Positions 16,183 through 24,225 of a stretch of 32,070 bases of DNA are shown here, piece by piece; positions within the stretch are counted from its first letter, which is position 1; every line of letters begins with the position of its first letter. A program made the translations under genes and the position numbers. This stretch comes from Chloroflexota bacterium (GTDB taxonomy: Bacteria > Chloroflexota > Limnocylindria > P2-11E). The notes under the pieces are model-generated. The model did not search any database, had not been told where the DNA came from, and was given only the letters and a program-made list of their open reading frames with translations. Location: positions 1-32,070 of the forward strand of contig VBGS01000045.1 of NCBI GenBank assembly GCA_005889445.1. The letters are read 5' to 3'.

Positions 16183-17261
16183 CCGCGGCGCGGCGGCTCG
16201 ACGAGGAGCATGTCGCGGAGGTCAGCGTTCGCGACCCCACAGAGATCGAGCACGCAGAGCATCAGTGCCGTCACGTCGGAGTCCGCTCTGCCGGTCTTGA
16301 TCACCTGATCCGTCGCGTAGATCGCCTCGTACGCGCGCACGATGTCGGCGCGGGTGACGCGTCGCGCGAACGCGGTCGCGCGGGTGATCGCGCCGGGAGT
16401 CGAGCGGATCGCCTTTGCCATCCGTTCGGCATCGGCGTTCGAGCGCATCGCCGAAGCGAACAGCAGCACGCGGAATTGCCAGAGCAGCAGCGCGAGGATC
16501 TGCTGGACGGCGTTGCCGTCGGCGAGCAGCCGCTCGAGCGTTCCGATCGCGGTCGTCGCGTCGTGGCGAACGACGGCCTGCGTGAGCTCGAAGACGTCCG
16601 CCTCGATCGCGCCGGCGACCAGGCTGCGCACGTCGTCGGCGGTCACCACCGCGCCGCCGGCGTAGGCGCCGAGCTTCTGCACCTCCTGCTCGATGCGCTC
16701 GGTGTCGGGGCCCACCGCCGAGGCCAGCATCGACACGGCCTCGGGAGCGACCTTGACACCGTGCAGCCGAGCGCGCGCTTCGATCCAACGCGGAACCTCT
16801 CCCGGCGCCAGGCGCTCGATCCGCTCGACCGCTCCCCCGGTCGCCGCTACGGCGTCGATCAGCGTCGCCGGTGCCGACGGTGCCGAGGATCTCGTGCGCG
16901 AGCCTCGCCGCGCGCGTGAGGACTGCAAGCGCTCGACCGACACCAGGACCAGCGCGGCCTCGTTCGGAAATGAGCCGATCACATCGAGCTCGCGAAGCGC
17001 TTCGGCATGCTCGACAACGACGACGCGGCGCTCGTCGATCGGATCGAACAGGCCTTGCGCCTGACCGGACATCGCGATCACAGCGGCGCTATCGACGCGG
17101 GCATCGTGATGCGACACGCCGAGGAGGCCGCCCAGACGTGGCTCCGCGGCCCGCGTGAGGTCGCCGGCGGTGACCGTTCGCGAACCGAGGATCGCAGGAA
17201 CGAGCTCACCGAGTCGCAGGCGCGTGCGGAAGGGATCCTCCCCGTGGAGGAGGAAGACCAT
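16179..17261 (-). CDS. holA: DNA polymerase III subunit delta
   Basis: A 360-residue clamp-loader delta subunit. The N-terminus (MVFLLHGEDPFRTRLRL) is the typical opening strand with G-E-D and arginines; ATG 17261 is the first start consistent with it. The C-terminal domain has DVFELTQAVVRHD, the long helix ILALLLWQFRVLLFAS and RAYEAIYATDQVIKTG, all standard for HolA. It opens the beta sliding clamp with the rest of the clamp loader. About residues 107-128 are a Ser/Arg/Ala-rich insert that looks unlike the family and could reflect low complexity or a local sequence problem. It overlaps the repaired reading of comEC by about 56 bases, so the two are coupled. Confidence 0.9.
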   Translation of the reverse strand: MVFLLHGEDPFRTRLRLGELVPAILGSRTVTAGDLTRAAEPRLGGLLGVSHHDARVDSAAVIAMSGQAQGLFDPIDERRVVVVEHAEALRELDVIGSFPNEAALVLVSVERLQSSRARRGSRTRSSAPSAPATLIDAVAATGGAVERIERLAPGEVPRWIEARARLHGVKVAPEAVSMLASAVGPDTERIEQEVQKLGAYAGGAVVTADDVRSLVAGAIEADVFELTQAVVRHDATTAIGTLERLLADGNAVQQILALLLWQFRVLLFASAMRSNADAERMAKAIRSTPGAITRATAFARRVTRADIVRAYEAIYATDQVIKTGRADSDVTALMLCVLDLCGVANADLRDMLLVEPPRRG

Positions 17262-19201
17262 TCGCGTGGGTGTGGATGACGAGCTGAGTGCCATCGACAG
17301 CGAGCTCCACGGTGCCGTCGCGGTCGGTGCGGTACGTGGGCACGCGCCCGAGGGCCGCGAGCGTCTCGGGCGTTGGATGACCATAACGGTTCTGCGCGCC
17401 GACCGAGATGAGCGCGGCCGCTGGCTGGACCGCCGCGACGAGCGCGTCGGCATACGGCGTCGCCGCGCCGTGATGCGGCGGGACATAGACACGTGACGCG
17501 AGGGAGCGACGGGACGTCGACGCCGGGATCGTTCTCGGGTGAAAGGACCGCGAGCGTCGCGTCGCCGATGCGTACGCGCGCTCCCGCTTCGAGCGATCGC
17601 CGGGTGACGTGCGCGCGGGCGATCCGGTCGTTCCATGCGCTCGCGACGGGACCCGCGTTCAGGCCGACCGGCTCCAGCGCGAGGCCGACCTCGTACCTCT
17701 CGAGCAAGGTGATGAGCCCATCCGCATGGTCGGCATGCGCGTGGGTCAACGCGACCACGTCGATGCGGCGCGTCCATGGGGGCAGGCTCGCGCCCAGCTC
17801 CGCGAGGAGCCTGACCGGATCCGGACCGCCATCGACCAAGAGCGTGCGGCCGGAGATCTCGACTAGATACGCGTCGCCCTGGCCGACATCGAGCGCATGG
17901 ATACGGATCGACGAAGGGGATCGCGTTAGAGCGAAGGCCGCGGTCGCCGAGACGACGAGCGCGACGACCGCGCCGCCGACGAGCGCAGCCCTGGGGAGGA
18001 GCCGGGGGCTAAAGAGCGCTCTCGCGTCGAGAGCAGGCAGCCGAATCCTCGCGGCGCGAGCGAGCCTGCCGACAGCCGGTGGACCGAAACGCGCGAGGAT
18101 CAGCACGAGCGCGCCGTACCCGACCCCCGCCGCGGGTCCGTCGGGGACGGCGAGCGACGCGAGCGGTAGGCCGGCGGAGCTCTCGACGACCACGCGGAGC
18201 ACCACGGCGAGGCCATACGTAACTAGGGCGGGCGCGCGCGCCAGATCCGGCGAGAGCGCGCCGACGGCCGCCGTCGCCGCGCCGGCGAGCATGAGCGGCG
18301 GGAAGAGCGGCACCGCGAGGAGGTTCGCGAGCGGCGACACGAGCGAGATCCGGCCGAACACCGCCGCGATGATCGGAAGAGTCGGGAGCGTCGCGGCGAG
18401 TGTGGTCGCGAGCCCCTCACGGATCGCCTTTGGGATCGGTCTCAACCGATCCGTCAACGGACCGCCCAGGAAGAGCAGGCCGGCGGTCGCCGTGGCCGAG
18501 AGCAGGAACCCGACGTCCGCGATCGAGCTCGCGTCGATCGCGAGCATCACGGCCACGGCGCCCGCGAGCCCATTCGTCGTCGCCGGCCGGCGGCCAAAGG
18601 CGACGCCGCACGCGGCGACCCCGGCCATGAGCGACGCGCGGAGCACGCTCGGCGCGAGACCGACGAGGACGCTGTATGACGCGACCGCGAGAACGGTGCC
18701 GATCGCGGCAATCTCGGGACGGACCCTTCCCCGCGCCAGCATCGCCACACCGGCGGCGACGAGGGTCATGTTGAAACCCGAGATCGCGAGCAGATGCGAT
18801 GTTCCGCTTCGAGCGAACGCCGTCGCGAGGTCCGCATCAACGCTCGCACGTTCGCCGAGAACGATCCCGCGAACGATGCCGCTCTCGGGCTCGGGGATGA
18901 GCCGGCGCAACGGCTCCGCGAGCGATTCGCGCAGTGGATCGAGCGGTCCGGCGTGCCGCAGGTCAAACCCAGGGAACGGTCCGGCGAGGAAGCAGACCGT
19001 GGCGAGGCCACCGACGCACGCCGCGGCGGCCCAGCAGAGACGGCGCGCCCGATCGGCGCTCGCGACCGCCAGTGCCGCGGCGCACAGCGCCAGCACGACG
19101 GCCACACCGGCGGCGCCCTCGACCGATAGCCGCGATGCCAGGGCGGTGACCACGGCGATCGCGGCGGCAGGCGCGAGCGGCGCGCCGAGGAGCGCTCTCA
19201 C
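17206..19201 (-). pseudogene. comEC: ComEC/Rec2 DNA uptake channel, frameshifted with internal loss near 17500
   Basis: GTG 19201 (GTGA overlap with comEA) opens a ComEC protein with several N-terminal membrane helices, the competence domain (HLLAISGFNMTLVA) and a metallo-beta-lactamase domain (DVGQGDAYLVE, LTHAHADHADGL). The frame is sound to about 17503, then turns into nonsense that would run to 17078, deep inside holA. In another frame from 17496 the natural C-terminus resumes: S-R-V-Y-V-P-P-H-H-G, ISVGAQNRYGHPTPETL and YRTDRDGTVEL, ending at TGA 17208-17206. The segment expected between VPSL and RVYVPPHHG, about 30-35 residues carrying the L-x-G-D motif, is missing. Intact ComEC moves single-stranded DNA across the inner membrane during transformation; this copy would not, unless the sequence is in error. 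Confidence 0.85.
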
Positions 19202-19752
19202 CGAGTCGTGACCTGATCCCGGATGTCCGCGAAGACGCGCGGTGTGACCAGACCACGGGTCTGGAGCTCGTCGATCTTCGCGAATGGCCGCGCCGCGCGA
19301 GAACGGACGATCCGCGCCGCGGTCGACGGGCCAATGCCAGGCAGTCCCTCGAGCTCGGCGGCGGTCGCGTGGTTGATGTCGATCTTCTGCTCGGCGTCGG
19401 AGCCGACGCTGCCGGCGGGGACAGCCTCGCCCGGCCGCGGAACGAAGATGCGCATGCCGTCGCGAAGCGGGGCGGCCTTGTTGAGTGCCGCCAGATCGGC
19501 GTCGCCGGTCATACCGCCTGCGGCGAGGAGAGCATCGAGGACACGGGCGCCCGCAGGCAGACGGTAGACGCCGGGATGGGCCACGGCCCCGCTGACGTCG
19601 ACGAAGACGACCGGATCCGGCGTGCGCGGCGGGGCCGTTGGTTCCTCCACAACGGGCGCCTCCTCCGGCGCGGAGGCATGCGCGCGTGCCAGGAGGAGGC
19701 TCGTCGCAACGACCAGTACGACAGCGATCGCGGCCACGACGATCCGACGCAT
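19198..19752 (-). CDS. comEA: ComEA-like competence DNA receptor (SLBB + helix-hairpin-helix)
   Basis: A 184-residue protein with an N-terminal membrane anchor (residues 2-24) and a Pro/Glu-rich linker. An SLBB/soluble ligand-binding domain follows (VFVDVSGAVAHPGVYRLPAG). The C-terminal domain is a tandem helix-hairpin-helix (IDINHATAAELEGLPGIGPS, then FAKIDELQTRGLV). This is the standard ComEA layout: it binds incoming double-stranded DNA outside the membrane and hands it to ComEC. Its stop overlaps the comEC start as GTGA. With comEC and holA it forms the comEA-comEC-holA order common in many phyla. Confidence 0.93.
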   Translation of the reverse strand: MRRIVVAAIAVVLVVATSLLLARAHASAPEEAPVVEEPTAPPRTPDPVVFVDVSGAVAHPGVYRLPAGARVLDALLAAGGMTGDADLAALNKAAPLRDGMRIFVPRPGEAVPAGSVGSDAEQKIDINHATAAELEGLPGIGPSTAARIVRSRAARPFAKIDELQTRGLVTPRVFADIRDQVTTR

Positions 19753-19806
19753 GGGCGCAACCGTGAACGGGTGGTGGTGTGGTGCCTAGCCCACAAAACG
19801 TGTCAG

Positions 19807-19832
19807 GGCTGTCGTCATTTTTGACGACAGCC
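19807..19832 (-). terminator. strong hairpin after the DUF6941 gene
   Basis: An 11-bp perfect stem, GGCTGTCGTCA (19807-19817) with TGACGACAGCC (19822-19832), has a four-base loop and begins six bases past the DUF6941 stop on the minus strand. A short GTTTTG stretch follows 8 bases later instead of an immediate U-run, so termination may be Rho-assisted. It separates the leuS unit from comEA. Confidence 0.65.
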
Positions 19833-19837
19833 TGTCG

Positions 19838-20245
19838 CTAATTCGTGCGACGTCCCTGCTGTTGCTGTTGCATCTGGACGATCGCGACCGGAAGACCACC
19901 GATGGACGACCCATCGACCTCGAGATCGAACTGGTGAGTCCCGTAGCTGGTGAAGCTCATGTTGTTGAGCTCGACGATCACGTTGACGTCCTGGCCGGCC
20001 ACGGCGTGGACCGAGATCTCCGGCGGATTAGGCATCGCCTGCTGGCCATCCGGCCGCAGGAGTCGGACCCGGACGGTGTGCGCGCCGACGTCGAGGCCGA
20101 GGATCGCGACGACGAACATCCGCGGATGCTGCGCGGGGAGCCCGCTCACCGAGATGTTTCGGAAGATCCCCATCAGGCTGACCTTGCCGTCCTGTCCGAC
20201 GAGCGCGTGGTCGCAAAGCGCCGCGAGGCGGATCTCGGCGGTCAC
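19838..20245 (-). CDS. DUF6941 family protein, 135 aa
   Basis: A soluble 135-residue protein of the DUF6941 type, recognised from the opening A-L-C-D-H-A-L-V-G-Q-D-G-K-V-S-L-M-G-I-F-R layout, the HPRMFVVAILGL strand and a beta-rich remainder. The last residues are a short glutamine run followed by GRRTN. No catalytic residues are apparent and the family's function is unknown. It starts at GTG 20245, overlapping the leuS stop as GTGA. It is therefore almost certainly cotranscribed with leuS and under the same T-box control, with a strong hairpin directly after it. Confidence 0.75.
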   Translation of the reverse strand: MTAEIRLAALCDHALVGQDGKVSLMGIFRNISVSGLPAQHPRMFVVAILGLDVGAHTVRVRLLRPDGQQAMPNPPEISVHAVAGQDVNVIVELNNMSFTSYGTHQFDLEVDGSSIGGLPVAIVQMQQQQQGRRTN

Positions 20246-22677
20246 GAGCTCCGCCTCGTGACGATGTTCACCAAGCGATCCGGCACGATGATGGTGCGGT
20301 CGATCGTGCGTCCATCGAGCGCCACCTTTGCCTTCGGGCTCGCCAGCGCGATCTCGCGCAGCTCGGCCTCGGGGAGCCCGGCTCGTGCGGTAACGCGGTC
20401 GCGGACCTTGCCGTCGACCTGGACGACCAGCGTGATCTCATCGAGCGTCGTCATCGCTGGGTCCCAGGCCGGCCAACGCTGCCGATGGATCGAATCTGTT
20501 CCCGCACGGCGTTCCCACAGCTCCTCGGTGATGTAGGGCGCAAAGGGCGCCAGCATCAGGAGCAGTTTCTCCGTGGCTTCGGCCCGGCTCGGACCGTGCG
20601 CATGCTGCAGCTCGTTCGTCAGCTCCATCATCGCGGCGATCGCGGTGTTGAAGTGGTAGGCGTCGACGTCCGCGGTGACCTTGGCGATCGTCCGATGCAG
20701 AAGCCGATCGATCGTCTCGTCGCGCGGACCTTCGCCAGGCTCGGAGAGCGCGATCGTCCACACGCGGTTCAGAAAGCGGTGGACTCCTTCGATGCCCTCG
20801 GCGTTCCAGTCGGATCCCTGGGTCCATGGACCCATGAACATCATGAACAGGCGCAGCGTGTCGGCTCCGTACCTGGCCACATATTCGTCGGGTGGCTGCA
20901 CGTTGCCCCGCGACTTCGACATCTTGCGGCCGCCGAAGACGATGTTGCCCTGGTTGCGCAGGTGCCGGAACGGCTCGCCGAACCACAGGTAACCCATGTC
21001 GCGCAGGGCCTTGGTCACGAAGCGCGCGTAGAGGAGATGCAGGATCGCGTGCTCGATACCGCCGGTATAGCGGGCGACCGGCAGCCAGCGGCGCGCGACC
21101 GCCTCGTTCATGAACGCGGTGTCGATCTTCGGATCCGGATACCGATAGACATACCAGGACGAGTCGACGAACGTGTCCATCGTGTCCGTCTCTCTCCGCG
21201 CGGCCTTCCCGCAGCTGGGACAGGTCGTCCGAACGAAGGACTCGACACGCGCCAGGGGGTTGCCACCCTCGGCGGTGAACGGCGCATCGCGCGGCAGGAC
21301 CACCGGCAGGTCCTTCTCGGGGACCGGCACCATCCCGCAGTCGTCGCAGTAGATGATCGGGATGGGCGTGCCCCAGTAGCGCTGCCGCGAGACCAGCCAG
21401 TCGCGCAGCCGGTAAATGACTGACGGGCCGCCGATGCCACGGCGCTTCGCCTCCTCGGCGACGGCCCGCTTTCCCTCCTCACTTCGCGTGCCGGTGAACG
21501 GGCCGCTGCGGACCATGATCCCCTCGCCGACATACGGCTCAGCCACGGCGGCATGTTCCGACCCATCCGGCGAGATGACCTCACGGATCTCCAGGCCGTA
21601 GCGTTTCGCGAACTCGAAGTCGCGCTCGTCGTGGGCGGGCACCGCCATGATCGCGCCCGTCCCGTAGGTCGACAGCACGTAATCGGCGATCCAGACGGGG
21701 ATGCGCTCGCCGGTGAATGCGTTCTCGGCGAAGGCGCCGGTGCTCACGCCCTTCTTGATCCGCTCCGCGGACGTGCGCTCGATCTCCTCCATCAGCCGCG
21801 CCCTGGCGACGTACTCGTCGACCTCACGGCGCTGGGCGGGCGTGGTGATCTTCGCCACCAGCGGGTGCTCCGGCGCCAGGACCATGAACGTCGCGCCGTA
21901 GATCGTGTCCGGCCGGGTGGTGAAGAAGCGGATCTTCTCGGCAGGATGGCCGTGGACGTCGAAGGCGATCTCCGCGCCCTCCGAGCGCCCGATCCAGTTG
22001 GTCTGCATGACGCGGACCCGCTCCGGCCAATCGATCCCCTCGAAGCGCAGCAGCTCGTCGGCGTACCGCGTGATCCGGAAGAACCATTGCTCCAGATCGC
22101 GTTTGATCACTGGCGTCTCGCAGCGCTCGCAGCGCCCGCCGATCACCTGCTCGTTCGCGAGCACGGTCTGGTCCTTGGGGCACCAGTTGACCGGCGCCAT
22201 TGCCCGATACGCCAGACCCTGCTCCAGAAACCTCAGGAACATCCACTGGTTCCAGCGGTAGTATTCCGGGTAGCAGGTCACGACCTCGCGACGCCAGTCG
22301 ATCGAGGCGCCCATCATCGTGAACTGCTCGCGCATGTGGGCCATGTTCTTTTCGGTCCACGCCGCCGGATGCATGTTCCGCTTGATCGCCGCGTTCTCGG
22401 CGGGGAGGCCGAAGGCGTCGAAGCCCATCGGGAACAGCACGTTGTGACCGCGCATCCGCAGGAAGCGCGCGGCGCAGTCGGACGGCGCCATGGCGTACCA
22501 GTGACCGACGTGCAGCTCACCCGACGGATACGGGTACATCGTCACGAAGTAGAAGTTCGGCCGATCGGCGACGTCCGCTGTCTCGTGGAGGCCGGACGCG
22601 GCCCAGCGCTTCTGCCACTTCGGCTCGATGACATCGGGCGCGTAGCGATCGATCTTGTCGCGCACTTCGCTTGTCAC
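20242..22677 (-). CDS. leuS: leucyl-tRNA synthetase
   Basis: An 811-residue class Ia synthetase charging tRNA-Leu. The start is GTG 22677, preceded by GGAGG at 22688-22684; an upstream ATG in the same frame would place this ribosome binding site inside the coding region. The HIGH-type motif is HVGH at 56-59 in YPSGELHVGH, and KMSKS is at 585-589. The CP1 editing domain carries TTRPDTIYGATFMVLAPEH. The tRNA-binding helical region and the C-terminal domain (VQVDGKVRDRV) are complete. It is preceded by a T-box leader whose specifier is a leucine codon, so expression should rise when uncharged tRNA-Leu accumulates. A DUF6941 gene overlaps its stop. Confidence 0.97.
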   Translation of the reverse strand: MTSEVRDKIDRYAPDVIEPKWQKRWAASGLHETADVADRPNFYFVTMYPYPSGELHVGHWYAMAPSDCAARFLRMRGHNVLFPMGFDAFGLPAENAAIKRNMHPAAWTEKNMAHMREQFTMMGASIDWRREVVTCYPEYYRWNQWMFLRFLEQGLAYRAMAPVNWCPKDQTVLANEQVIGGRCERCETPVIKRDLEQWFFRITRYADELLRFEGIDWPERVRVMQTNWIGRSEGAEIAFDVHGHPAEKIRFFTTRPDTIYGATFMVLAPEHPLVAKITTPAQRREVDEYVARARLMEEIERTSAERIKKGVSTGAFAENAFTGERIPVWIADYVLSTYGTGAIMAVPAHDERDFEFAKRYGLEIREVISPDGSEHAAVAEPYVGEGIMVRSGPFTGTRSEEGKRAVAEEAKRRGIGGPSVIYRLRDWLVSRQRYWGTPIPIIYCDDCGMVPVPEKDLPVVLPRDAPFTAEGGNPLARVESFVRTTCPSCGKAARRETDTMDTFVDSSWYVYRYPDPKIDTAFMNEAVARRWLPVARYTGGIEHAILHLLYARFVTKALRDMGYLWFGEPFRHLRNQGNIVFGGRKMSKSRGNVQPPDEYVARYGADTLRLFMMFMGPWTQGSDWNAEGIEGVHRFLNRVWTIALSEPGEGPRDETIDRLLHRTIAKVTADVDAYHFNTAIAAMMELTNELQHAHGPSRAEATEKLLLMLAPFAPYITEELWERRAGTDSIHRQRWPAWDPAMTTLDEITLVVQVDGKVRDRVTARAGLPEAELREIALASPKAKVALDGRTIDRTIIVPDRLVNIVTRRSS

Positions 22678-22718
22678 GTTCGACCTCCTTCGCTCCATCG
22701 TTGCCGTTTGGCCCAAAC

Positions 22719-22752
22719 AAAAAAGCCTCGCCGTCCAAGAGGACGGAAAGGC
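22719..22752 (-). terminator. T-box regulated terminator of leuS
   Basis: On the minus strand GCCT-TT-CCGTCC (22752-22741), loop TCTT, and GGACGG-CG-AGGC (22736-22725) form a stem with one 2x2 internal loop, followed by six T (22724-22719). Its 5' strand overlaps the region that the antiterminator would use after the T-box sequence, as in other transcriptional T-boxes. Confidence 0.85.
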
Positions 22753-22792
22753 CTTCCGCGGTACCACCTCAGTTGAGAGCCGCGTCGTGGGC

Positions 22793-22867
22793 TGGTGGAG
22801 CTGGCGGGATTCGAACCCGCGACCCCCACACTGCCAGTGTGATGCGCTCCCACTGCGCCACAGCCCC
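22793..22867 (-). tRNA. tRNA-Ala (anticodon GGC), CCA encoded
   Basis: Minus strand, 72 bases plus CCA. The acceptor GGGGCTG pairs with CAGCTCC and includes G3:U70, the alanine identity pair, with discriminator A. The D-arm is GCGC/GCGC, and the anticodon loop is CTGGCAG with anticodon GGC. The variable region has 5 bases and the T-arm is GCGGG TTCGAAT CCCGC. All invariant positions are present. It is embedded in the leuS T-box leader, three bases from GAGAGC on one side and twelve from GCTCTC on the other. No own promoter or terminator is visible, so it is probably cotranscribed from the T-box promoter and cut out by RNase P and a 3' nuclease. Confidence 0.97.
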
Positions 22868-23051
22868 GATGCTCTCCGCTCGAGCACGTTTCTAACGGGC
22901 GTGACCCCGGCGAGCGCTCACGCCAGAGGCGGTTCGCGCTCGCAGCTCCCGGGCGAGTTCCGCGCGCCCTGCAGACCAGCTCGCACCGAACGCTGGCTCT
23001 CTTGCTCCAGGGGATGCGCGTACTGCTCCCGATCGTCGCCGTTCGCTGAAA

Positions 23052-23057
23052 AGTATA
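23052..23057 (-). promoter_or_regulatory. -10 element for the T-box/tRNA/leuS transcript
   Basis: TATACT on the minus strand lies just past the rodA stop and about 20 bases before Stem I, at the right distance for a T-box transcript. No -35 match is seen upstream, where the end of rodA forms a small GGCCC/GGGCC hairpin. Confidence 0.45.
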
Positions 23058-23064
23058 TCGGCGG

Positions 23065-24225
23065 CTAGGGCCCTTCGGGGCCGCGTCGCATCGAGACGGA
23101 CTGCAGGACCCCGAGCGCGAAACAGATCGACACGAGCGAGCTACCGCCGTGCGAGATGAAGGGCAGCGGGATGCCGGTCACGGGCATGAGCGAGATCGCC
23201 ATACCGACGTTCACCAGGATCTGGAACAGAAGCATGGTGGCGACGCCACCGCCGATGAGGAGGCCGAACGGGTCGCGCGAGCGGAAGGCCACGCGGAGCG
23301 CCGCGATCAGCAGCACGACATAGAGCGCGAACAGGATGATCGCCCCGGCGAAGCCGAGGTCCTCCGCAAGACCGGCGAAGACGAAGTCCGACTCCGCGAT
23401 CGGCAGGTATCCGAGCGGCGACTGCGTGCCGGCGGTGAAACCCTTGCCGCTCGCCCCGCCCGAGCCCACCGCGATGAGTGATTGGATGATGTTCCACCCG
23501 GCCCCCTGGGGGTCGGCGTACGGGTTGAGGAACGCGCCGAGCCGCGCTCGCTGGTAGTCCTTGAGCAGCGCCCAGATCACCGGGAACGCCGCGGCGCCCA
23601 CCGCTGCGAGCGCGGTGAGCTGCCAGGTGCGAGCACCCGCGAGGAACGCGATGCCGAAGAAGATCGCGATGAAGACGAGGCTCGTGCCGAGGTCGGGTTG
23701 GCGGTAGACGAGGAACACCGCGGGAACCAGCAGCAGGAGCCCGAACGCGATGACGAGCGGCGAGCCGACACGATCGCGCCGATCGGCGAAGTACTTGGCG
23801 AGCACGATGATCATGAGGACCTTCGCGACCTCGCTGAACTGGAACGAGAGACCCGCGATGTTCACCGCGCGCTGCGCGCCGAGGCTCGACGTGCCGATCT
23901 GCAACACGACCGCGAGGAGTCCGAGCGTCAGCAGGTAGAGGACCGGCGCGAACGTCCCGAGCCAGGCGTAGTCGAAGAGCGAGACGGCGACCATCGCGGC
24001 GAGGCCGACGGCGGCCCAGAGCGCGCCGCGCAGGACGAACTGCATCGGGTCGCCGGTGAACGTGCGCGTCTCGGCGGTGGTCGAGTAGGTCATGACGAGG
24101 CCGTACCCGATCAGCAGGAGGGTGGCGAGCAGGAGGATCGGGTCCACCTGGATCCACTGCCGTGCCACGGGTCGGTCGTGGAACGGCGTCGCCGCTCGAG
24201 GCATCGCGATCGGACGAACGCTCAC
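23065..24225 (-). CDS. rodA: RodA, SEDS-family peptidoglycan glycosyltransferase
   Basis: A 386-residue polytopic protein with about ten membrane helices. SEDS hallmarks are present: FQFSEVAKVLMIIVLAKYF, VYRQPDLGTSLVF, the large loop GWNIIQSLIAVGSGG, PIAESDFVFAGLAEDLGF and PLPFISHGGSS. It polymerises glycan strands from lipid II during cell elongation with its partner PBP2. RodA rather than FtsW is inferred from its position after mrdA. GTG 24225 overlaps the mrdA stop as GTGA. The first 25 residues are a cytoplasmic lead-in rich in Arg and Pro. A 387-base non-protein stretch follows it, filled by the T-box leader and tRNA. Confidence 0.93.
   Translation of the reverse strand: MSVRPIAMPRAATPFHDRPVARQWIQVDPILLLATLLLIGYGLVMTYSTTAETRTFTGDPMQFVLRGALWAAVGLAAMVAVSLFDYAWLGTFAPVLYLLTLGLLAVVLQIGTSSLGAQRAVNIAGLSFQFSEVAKVLMIIVLAKYFADRRDRVGSPLVIAFGLLLLVPAVFLVYRQPDLGTSLVFIAIFFGIAFLAGARTWQLTALAAVGAAAFPVIWALLKDYQRARLGAFLNPYADPQGAGWNIIQSLIAVGSGGASGKGFTAGTQSPLGYLPIAESDFVFAGLAEDLGFAGAIILFALYVVLLIAALRVAFRSRDPFGLLIGGGVATMLLFQILVNVGMAISLMPVTGIPLPFISHGGSSLVSICFALGVLQSVSMRRGPEGP

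Larger units (their letters stand above)
22705..23040 (-). promoter_or_regulatory. T-box riboswitch for leuS, interrupted by a tRNA gene
   Basis: Read on the minus strand. Stem I has the AGTA bulge (23024-23021), the AGAGAG motif (23002-22997) followed by the CCAGC/GCTGG hairpin, and a return strand with the specifier in GAACTCG, where CTC (22957-22955) is a leucine codon. A Stem III candidate is GGCGTGA...TCACGCC, then CGTTAGA. The conserved T-box sequence AGGTGGTACCGCGG is at 22769-22756, with TGGT (22766-22763) able to pair with the tRNA ACCA end. A terminator follows. A whole tRNA-Ala gene (22867-22793) lies between Stem III and the T-box sequence. The usual length of this linker is a short hairpin. 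Confidence 0.88.

Noticed and set aside
16875..16940. Local frameshift in holA around the Ser/Arg/Ala-rich stretch
   Set aside because: An alternative frame looks more protein-like over about 20 codons, but the main frame stays open and both flanks are in phase; noted only as an oddity of holA.
17078..17206. Uncorrected 707-residue reading of comEC running to 17078
   Set aside because: After about 17503 it is Arg-rich nonsense overlapping holA, while the true C-terminal motifs are in another frame ending at 17206.
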